This document shows, one piece after another, positions 52,224 to 61,400 of a stretch of DNA of 64,000 nt. Under the pieces are notes generated by a model. The model saw only the letters and a list, made by a program, of their open reading frames with translations. It did no database searches and had not been told where the DNA came from. Numbering within the stretch: position 1 is the first letter of the stretch; the number at the start of each line of letters is the position of its first letter. The position numbers and the translations under genes were made by a program. This DNA is from Leishmania mexicana MHOM/GT/2001/U1103 (Eukaryota; Euglenozoa; Kinetoplastea; Trypanosomatida; Trypanosomatidae): contig NC_018324.1 of NCBI RefSeq assembly GCF_000234665.1, positions 2,860,944 through 2,924,943 of the forward strand, given 5' to 3'.

Positions 52224-55200
52224 TTGTGTTTACCCGTTATGGGCACTGCATCGTACGAAAAGAGATACACAATATTGCGACGACACACACACACAACCAC
52301 ACACACACACAGAGAGAGACGTGGCAATACCGGCATCGAAGGGCACTGTTGCTGTTTTTTTTTTGGCTGTTGATATATTTTTGCCTCGTGTGCATGTGTG
52401 TACGTGACGGTGAGTGCGACACCAACGAAAACAACAACAACAAAGGAGATGTGTCTGTTATTGGGTGCGGCACACCACGTGTGTGTTTCTTTTTGATTTT
52501 TTCTAGTGCGTGTGTATATGATCGCCTGCGCACCCCCTCGTCCCTTGTCCCTCCCTCGTCTTTGTTTTCGTCCCCACCCACACCCCCACCCCTTTTTTTT
52601 CTTTTGACGTGCGATTCGTTTGGTGTACTTCACCACCGCCACCACTGACCCACCACACACCACACACCCACCCACCCACTCCGTTTGTTTTTTTGTGTGT
52701 GTTTTTTTTTCGTCCCGCTCCCCCTCCCATGAAAAGACGCGATTGTCGCGCGATTTTGTTTATTCTTTGTTGACTGTCTTTTCGTGGGTGCGTCCTCCAA
52801 GTAAGCGAGTCGTTCCGTGTTTGGTGCGAGTTCTTGTATGTTAGTCCTTTCTTCTCTCCCCCCTCCCTCCTCTTCGTGGCCACCCAAGTGCACGCAAAGA
52901 CACGCACACCCACGCCATTTTGACCCATGTCGTTGCGGGGCAGTGGTTCCTCTTGGCCGTCTTTCTTATCTTCTCCCATTTTTTTTTCGCTCCTCCCTTT
53001 CTCTTTTCTCTTGTGCAAGTGTGGAGTGGCGTGGAGTGGTGTGGTGTAGTGTGTGTGCGCGCGCTCGCAGAGAAACGGGAAAAAGGCAAAGCAAGAGAGA
53101 AGGGAGGTCGGCTCTGAAGTTATTATAAGAACGTGAGCCACTGTATCTGTTTCTTTGGTGTATTTCTTTTTTTTTCATATTTGGTGCGTGTGCGTGCGTG
53201 CGTAAAGGGAAGGTGGGATGGTCTCTAACGTAATGCTGTCTTGCTGCTTAATGTTGGTGTGACGGTGAGTCTGGGTATGAGCGTTTTTTTTTTTCGTTAT
53301 GGGGTACTCTTGTAGTTTCTTTTTTTGTCTTGTCGCATGTATGCCCACATCTGCCTCACCGTGAAATGAATCTGTCGCTCCCTCGCTTTGGCGAGTTCTT
53401 CGTCCGTGTGGAGTGTGTGTACGTGTGTACGTGCGTGCGTGCGTGCGTGCCTCCCTCTCCTTGTACTGCTCCCACAGTACGCAAAGGGAGAAGCAGCTCA
53501 CAAACGACATCTACGAAGAGGTACACAGGGCCTGACGGGTGGTAAGAGGAACGAAAAGAGAACACGGAAGTACGCGCCGAATGCCGATGGAACGGGGGGT
53601 TGTAGGGGCTGCACGGTGCGTCTCTTCTAGCCTGATTCTTATGTCGGTCTGTACACCATCCCTGCCCGGGTCCCCTCCTCCCCCCTCCCCTTCCCTTTTT
53701 GCCTCCATCGAGGTAGTCACTTGCTGCTGCTTCTCCTCCGTATCGAGTTCGCCCTCCTCGCCGTCTTTTCTTGCTGTTGTGCACAGCGCTTCCGCTTCTT
53801 TACTTTTTTTTATTTCGTCGAAGAGGGACAGCGTCGCGTTTCTATGTGAACGTAGTCTTCTGTGAAACGGAAGCGTTCAGGATCAAAGGCGGTGCAGCAG
53901 TCGCGCGCGACGAAGTTGAAGACACCCACGTTACAGGCAGAGGCACCGATGTACTCCTCTTGGTGCGCACACCGTGGTCATCTCTTCTGCCTTTCCTTTC
54001 GCGTGTCTGCTTCCGTGCTTTGGTGCCCCACGTAACTGGGCATGCGCCATTTTCCGCATGGCGCTCGTCTGCTGCCCTCTTTCTCTCCCTTCGGACTCCT
54101 CGAACGACGTATTTTATTTTTACACACGTCGACAATGGGCGAGTCACGTCAATCTACGCAGAAGAAAAAAATGGAGGCGTCTGCTCTCGTGCACTCGTAA
54201 AGAGGGGAAGAGAGTTTGTGATGGTGGCTCCTAGGTTGTCGTGGTGCACCGCCGGCAGACAAGCACACATCGACGGAAGCGACAAGATGTACAGAACGAA
54301 GTACGAAAAAGAAAAGAAACGATGAGATGTTTTTTGTTTGTTTGTGGAGCCCTTCAAGGTGGCTGCAAGAGAAGCTCTCACGTGTGCGAAGGCGGCGGAG
54401 ATGCAAGCACACGAGCACACACGTACGATGGAATTGGTGGCGCTACGTAGACCTGTCTCTCTCTGTGTGTCTGTGTGTGTGTGCATGTGCTTGCATGGCG
54501 GTTAGTTCCTGTGATGGGTGTTTCCGTTTCTTGTTGGATGAAATGGAAGCGAAGACGACTGGGAAAGAATACAAATTCATACACACCCACACGCACACAA
54601 AAAGAAACGAAAACGAAAACGTGCGCTGAGCGGTGATGCCTCTTGAAAAGGGGAAAAAATCTACACAGGCATGCATACATGTGCGCTGGTGTTGCTGTTT
54701 GTTCATGATTGCCCTTTTCTTCTTTGTTGTTGTTCTGTTTTAGTGCCGTCGTCATCGTCATCGTCATCTTCGTCGTTGTTGTTCATGTGTGTGTTCCGTT
54801 GTTGTGAACATAAAACGAAGTGATCTGGTCACAATGGAAAGACGAAGGAAAAGACAGCTGAAGAAGAAAAAAAAGCAAGGAGCGGCGTGCCTCCTAAGCA
54901 GAGGGAATGGGAAAAGATGGAGGAGGAAGAGAACGTCGTGTTGCTGTTCTTGTTCGTTGCTCGTCGGCCCTCTTCGCCTTCCGTTTATGTGCCAAAGCCA
55001 AAAGAAAATGAGCAACGACGACAGATATTTAAAAAATGGGCTACATGGAGAAGCAAGAAGACTCTCGCAAAGTTCCGCCAGAACGGAGCACGTCAAGCGG
55101 TGAGGTTTGGAGGAAGGGGGTTGGCGGCGGTGGGAGAAGGGTAGTGAAGAACACCTCACGCGCCGCCATAGGAGGGCATACACATACGCGCCGCACCAAC

Positions 55201-55872
55201 AAAGAATGCCCCGCTGCCGTCGTCCTCATCTACTGTTCAGCTGTCTCCCATCCGCATATGCTCTTATTGATGTACCTTCTCGCCTGCTCTCTCACCCTCC
55301 CTTCGACCACCACACACACACCACCGCATGAAAAACCTCCTCAAAGAGCGAAAGCGAAGCAGCCTTTCCTCCCAAAACACAAGACACAGTTTGACCAACC
55401 ATCTACCTTACACGGAATCAAAGCATACAGGAAAAAATAAACACTTTCACGAGCTTGCATCCCTTTCTCTCTCCTCTCTGCTTGTGGTCATTGCATTCCG
55501 TCATCCCTGTCTTCCTCCTCCTTGTTATTGTTCTCTCTCCATCCAAGCACATTCTTCGCCATCATCTCCTGTGCCACTATTTCCTCCCTCCCCTTCCCTT
55601 TCCGTCCACTCGTAGCACACACACACACACACACCTGTACGCGCACATATACGCTAACGCAAGCACAGGAACCAACCCGCCACGGGTATATTATTGAGGT
55701 GTCCTCACAACAGAACAACACAAAAAAAAACGGAAGGTCACTTAAAGCATTCAACGGTGTGTCTGCACCTGTGTCTTTCGCTCACCCCTCCCTCCCTTAC
55801 GGGAAAGAATATCTGAAGAGAGAGAAACAACGCCTTCAGACGCATCTTCATCACGAGGCCAGAAACACTCGT

Positions 55873-55874
<2 letters not shown>

Positions 55875-55917
<43 letters not shown>

Positions 55918-55932
55918 CAACAACAACAACAA
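55875..55932 (+). repeat. (CA)21 followed by (CAA)n
   Basis: A perfect CA run of 42 bases (55875-55916) passes directly into about six CAA units. It is the longest dinucleotide run in the window, located inside a purine/A-rich island. Confidence 0.93.
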
Positions 55933-56214
55933 AAAGGCAGCGGAACTGAAAACGCTCACAATACAGGAGCAGTAACGTACACTGCAACGGGCGAAAGAAA
56001 AAAAAAAACGAAAAAAGAATCGGAACACCCTTGTGGCGCACGAGAAGACGACGAAAGGGCAGAAACAGCAACAGCAACAGCAACAAAAAAAAGCACAGAT
56101 ACCGAAATCGACCTTGGCAGAAGAAGAAAATAAAAAGAAAACAAAAAGAAGAGAGAGCGAAATAGAACACTCTTACACAAAAAAAATCAACTTGCTCTAT
56201 TCCAAATCAAAGTG

Positions 56215-56240
56215 TATATATATATATATATATATATATA
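56215..56240 (+). repeat. (TA)13 tract
   Basis: This is a perfect alternating TA run of 26 bases, 2.2 kb before the ATG of paralog 3. Confidence 0.93.
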
Positions 56241-56961
56241 CTGTTGTTGTTATGTGTCTGCGTGTCTGCGTGTCTCTAAGCTTCGTTCCTCCTCTTTTGT
56301 TTTTCTCGCCTCACCTCCCCTGCTTGTCCCTATGACATGCTCTTTGTGTGTTTTTTTCTTTGTTTGGTCGTTTCTCACGCTCCTTCACATCTTTTTTTTT
56401 GTTTGCACTGTCTTTGACCTCCAAAAAAAAAAAGAATTCTTCTTTAACGGCCTCTCTCTCTCTCTTCCGACATATTCCGTATCTCTCCCTCCCTCCCTCC
56501 TCGGCCTCGGCCGTGTGTGTGTGTGTGTGTGTCTTTGTGTGTGCTGTTCTTTTTTTTTCTTTTTTCCCCTTTATCTGGTGTGTGTGTGTGTGACTTACCT
56601 GCACTACTCTGGTCCTATTCCAATAAGTCTTTGATTTCGTTTTTCTTCTGTTTTTTCTTTTTTTCCCTGTCCTCCGCTTCCTCCTTTTGTTTTTCCTGTT
56701 TTCTTTGGTTCCCCGCGTCGATTTTTTAAACGAAAAAAAAAAGAAAGCCGCACCTTTGTCTCTCTCCCTCTCTCCATCTTCTCCCTCCCCTCCCCTCTCC
56801 TCTCCTCCTGTGTCGTTGTGGGATTGCTTTCTTTGTCGCCCTTCGTTTTCTTTTTATTAGCATTATTTTTATTGTGGTGGCAGTGATTCGTCTTTTTTTT
56901 TTGCGACGTCTGTTGTGTGTTTACGCTCCGCTTTGGCATTGTCTCGGGGCTGTTTGTGATT

Positions 56962-57061
56962 NNNNNNNNNNNNNNNNNNNNNNNNNNNNNNNNNNNNNNN
57001 NNNNNNNNNNNNNNNNNNNNNNNNNNNNNNNNNNNNNNNNNNNNNNNNNNNNNNNNNNNNN
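56962..57061. other. Assembly gap, 100 N
   Basis: Exactly 100 N in pyrimidine-rich spacer. No duplicated flanks were seen here. Confidence 0.99.
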
Positions 57062-57088
57062 GTCCCTTTTCATTTTGGTCGTCTGCCA

Positions 57089-57103
57089 CCCACCCACCCA
57101 CCC
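57089..57103 (-). repeat. CCCA repeats, potential G-quadruplex on the - strand
   Basis: Four CCC runs separated by single A lie 28 bases after the N gap. The structure-prone complement could explain why assembly failed nearby. Confidence 0.5.
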
Positions 57104-58364
57104 AAAGGACGGACTGTTCGACGCCACCCACCTTCATCTGCCCCTCCCTCCCCTCCTCTGCTTTTCTTCACGCATTTTTTCTGCGTTGTCTGCTCCTCTT
57201 GTGCGCGGGTTTGTATCGTTGTCATCGGGCTTTTTTTCCTCCACTTCTCACATTTTTTGGGGGGTTTCGTTCATCATCATCTCTCTTCTTCAGCTTCTCC
57301 CTTCGGACGCACGGAGGCAAGGGGCCGAGAAGAAGCCAACAACGAAGAAAGGCGTCATAACAGAACACAAGGCAAACTCCAGCACATACCTACGAACACA
57401 AGAGCAACAGCCGTCGTTACGCAAGCAAACGACGGCACACGTACACGGAAGCGAAGGCCGGTGTTTGTGTGTGTGTGTGTGTGTGTATGTCTGTGCTTGT
57501 GCCTGCAGAGCAAGAGAAAGCAGTGGTTGAAGGTGTACCGCGGGACGTTACGGAACAGATATCATCACCGTCGCTAACAGCACTTGTCGAGTGATTCTAT
57601 TCTCTCTCCCGGATCATATTTACAGGCCTCGCTCTCTCTCTCTGCTGACTGGGATAGTGTGCACGTTGGTTTTCGTTTCTGTTTTCTTGTCTATTGTGTC
57701 TTTTGCCTCTTCTTTGCTCCCGCCCCCCTCCCCCTCTCCTTTTTGTTTTGTGTTCGTTCTTTTGTTGAACAGTGCCCACGCTCGACGACCTCGCAGCGCA
57801 ACGCCACAATCAATCCGCATCATCACCCATTCACTGAGCAAGGGCAACTAAAAAAAAGAAAGTTCGACGTTAGTGTCGCCCTGGACTGTGATACACAAGC
57901 ATAACAGCAACAACACGCACGCGAGATAGGCGTCTTTTCTTTTTTTCGTCTTCTGCTCTTGTTGTCCCTTCGTGTGTGCGTGTGTGTGTGTGTGTGTGTT
58001 TTCTCCTATAATAGTTCTCCTGTTCATTTTTCTCAGCATTCAGCTTCTGACTGCCAGACACGTGACTGCTTGTCTGTGTGTCTCTGTGTGTGTGTTCGTC
58101 TGTGTCTGTAGCTGCCTTCTCTTACAAACCGTGTGCGGCGAAGCTCGCGCGCATACAGGCCTCCGGTAAGCATTGACAAGGAGGAGGGTAAGGGAAGTAA
58201 CTGCAAGGGGAAAGCAAAGAAAAAGAAAAGGCGCATCTGGCCTCCCGGGTGAGGTGTCTCTCCTTTGCTGTTCTCTTTTCCGGTACGTAATCGCGTTAGC
58301 GCGTGTACGCTTCCTTTTTTTCGTTTTTTTTTTCGTTGTGTGTGTGTGCGTGTGTGTTTGAGCG

Positions 58365-58450
58365 CTGCTCCCGCTTTCTCCGTCTTCCTCCGCGTCTTGT
58401 TCAAAGGGTGCCACGTCACCGACACCCCTCCATTCATCGTTCCACTCTAG
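58365..58450 (+). promoter_or_regulatory. Candidate trans-splice acceptor region for paralog 3
   Basis: Pyrimidine-rich sequence 58365-58402 is followed by AG at 58405-58406. A second AG closes a C/T-rich stretch at 58449-58450, only eight bases before the ATG. Confidence 0.4.
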
Positions 58451-58458
58451 CATCAACC

Positions 58459-61400
58459 ATGGGCGCAGTTCCGTCGCGCGAGTGCACCTCGCTATTCTCG
58501 TACTTCCGCGGGAGCTACGAGGTGGGTATGGTGCCGCTGACCAAGTACTACTTTGGTAAGGACACAGACGCCACCACCGCCCCAGTGGATGTCGATGTTA
58601 GCGTTCACATTGCCCCCCTGCAGCGTGCGATCACCGCTGGTCGTAAGCCACAGCAGCAGCCACCATCACTTCTTTTGCACGCAGGCTCGCGCAGCCACAT
58701 GCGTCAACAGCTGCGGCAACAGCTATTACTCATGCGCCGCGATCCTGCGGTCCTGTATGCCAACGCCCGTGACGCGCAGAATATTCTGCAGAGCCTGTCG
58801 CGCCAGGAGAACAGCACCCATCATAAGAGCAGTGGCAGCAGCGAAACGCGCGCCACCTCTGCAGAGACAGCAAGCCTGTCGTCCACGGCGCGTGTTGCAA
58901 AGGATGCCTCAACGTCAGCAGCAACTGGTGTGGCAGCCGCCGCGGACCACAACGTCAACGAGAACAGCGGTGCCGCAACGCCGGAGAAGAGCCGTACCGA
59001 CAGCCTCACAGGCGCCTCGGACAGCGAGAGAAGCGGCTCAAACCCCCCGGTGCACCAGCAAGACGGCAGCAGCGCAAATGACTCTTGTGCGACGGAACGC
59101 CTGTTCAGAAACTACTGGAGTATCATGCCGGACAACAACTTCACCGAGGCGGACCTGGACCGCTTCCTCGACCTCGTAGACGCGACGCTCTTCGATACGA
59201 ACGACGAGCTGATCTCAGCCGACCCTATCTTCTCCGGCACAGCAGCGACGCCAGGCACGTCCAGCACGAAGTCTTTTATGCCTGTGCCGTGTGCTCTCTG
59301 CCTCGCCTACCCGGATGGCAAGGAGCGTGAGGGCGCCCTTGCGTTGGATGGGCGCGTGATCAACATAATTGGTTACTTTGGGCTCATGACACGTGAGATG
59401 CAGGACGCCTTCAAGGTTGTGAAGCGGTTTCCAAACGAGTTGGAGAAGCAGCGGCAGCACGCCGACGAGGCTGACAGCGCATCAGGGTCGATCATGTTTC
59501 TCAACACGGCCATCCTCACGTCCGCCGGTGACCGCACCCTCGAGCGCGTGCTCGTGCTTGCGGCAGTGATGCTCCGGCAGCAGTTTCACACGATTGGGCG
59601 TCGACATGCTCTGCAGGCAAAACTGAGCCAGCTTCTGCAGGAGCAGAGTGAGCATAAGCACAACGTCGACCCGCAGATGGTGCGCTACCTGCAAAAACTG
59701 TTGGCACTCCCACCTAGGGCGGAGCAGCAGCAGCCGTTCTTCGATCCTCTGTTGGAGGTCCCGCTGCCCAGTATACCATCCGGCATTTACACGCCTACCC
59801 AGTACGTCAACGCCGCCTCCAATGAAGCGTCGCAGCGCCCACACGCCTCATCCCTTAGCAGCTGCGGTCGCCCTGCACTCGGCAACTTCCCCGGCGGCGG
59901 AAAGTTTCAGAACTCCACGATGGGGCTCTGCAATGGCGTCGCTGGGGAATCCTCGTCCCCTCACTTGCGGTCGTTGCCGAACGATCGACCGTCATCGATG
60001 GGCGGCACGCACAGCGCGTCTGGCGCTGGAAGCGGACATGTACTGCTGTATCCGCAACAGAGCGCCAGCGGCGTGCCCGCGGGCGGTGTGCTAGGCGTCT
60101 CCCACAACTCATTGGGGCCCGGGTCCGGGTCAGAGGGCACGTGCCCACCGCTAATGGACGGCTGTGGCGAATCGCTTGGGGCTAATGCAGCAATGTCGTC
60201 CCCGCCCGTCTTAGGCCCGCTTCCACTTAGCCAGTCGGACGAAGACGCCATCACGCTTGCTCTGTGTCGTCGCATGCAGCAAGGCCGCGTGGTCATCGAA
60301 ACAGCAAGCAACAACTACTCAGCCTTGAAATCGCTGACGGAGAACTTTGCGTTCCTGTGTTGCCAAATTCTGCTTGATCCGAGCCTCATCACAATGGAGC
60401 TGGTCGAGCTGCCGGCGCTGGTGGAGACGCCTTCCTTTAAGCCCGCGGAGTCCGCCAAGACGGTGGCAACAACGCTCAGCTCCACCGCTAGTGAGGAAGC
60501 ACGGTCCAGCACGGGCATTCCCCACCCCACGGCGGACGACGAGAAGCCGGTGAGCACGGCGCGACCCTCACAACCCCAGCTCCCGCCATCCTCTGCCGTG
60601 CTTATCAAGCTCGATCCGCAGCATGTGTGCCAGGCAACCATGTGGGCTAGCTCCTTCTTTCACTGCCCGACACTCCTCCCCAGCGGTGCCTGGGTCAAGT
60701 ACAAGCTCAAGGACGAATGTGAGCAGCTGCGACACGTGCTGCAGAACAAAGACATGCTCATTGCCCACTGGCGCAAAACGGACGTCGACCAGGCCGGTCA
60801 ATACCTCGGCAAGCACACGGCACGGCTTCTCGAGCACGTGCGTGCCTTACAGGCGGAGACAGAAGAAGCGCGCGCGCTGTCGGCAGAGTATTGGATGCAG
60901 CGACCCTTGTACGTCAACCAGGACGGACGCAAGTACGGCCTGTATCAGAGCCGCTACGGTACCATGCTGATCGGCGTGCGCGCCTTCACGGCGGGCAACG
61001 GGTCATCGGCAGCGGCGGCGAACGCAAAGGAAGAGCGCTCCGGCAGCACCAAGGCCGCAGTAGGTAACAACGCGACATCGTTCTCCTGTGGCAGCACGTC
61101 ACTGGCGGCGCACGCGGGACAGGCCAGCACCATCTCCAGCAGCCTGCACAGCGCCAACAGCGGCAGCGGAAGCGGCCTCGCGATCGCCTCGCGTGGAGCG
61201 GCGCCGCGGTCGGGGGGCGCGAATGGTAGTCGCATGGGCCACCATAGCGTTTTCAGCTCCAACAACGACGTGGGCATGGGCCTCCAAAACGTGAGCGGCA
61301 ACGGCAACATCAGCGAACGATACGGCCGCGGAGTCGGTGGCGACATGGCTGGCGGCGGCGCGGGCTATTCGAATAACGGGCCCTACGTAAATTACCCGCC

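Larger units (their letters stand above)
44946..58458 (+). other. Gene-free 13.5-kb spacer between paralogs 2 and 3
   Basis: No intact gene is supported. The pattern is the same as in the preceding large spacer. Pyrimidine blocks (about 45410-45730, 49920-50280, 51120-51340 and 56630-56830) alternate with purine-rich islands (about 54830-55140, 55330-55440, 55680-55740, 55800-56200 and 57310-57560). Long TG and CA runs also occur. A GC-rich retroposon-like island occupies about 47885-49470, and two N gaps are present. Open frames such as 51554-52648 encode only repeat-derived Ser/Pro/Cys/Val runs. Confidence 0.65.

Noticed and set aside
51554..52648. 364-codon open frame in the second large spacer
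   Set aside because: The frame is repeat-derived, including a run of Val-Cys from the (GT)n tract. It starts outside any plausible leader and has no recognisable domain.
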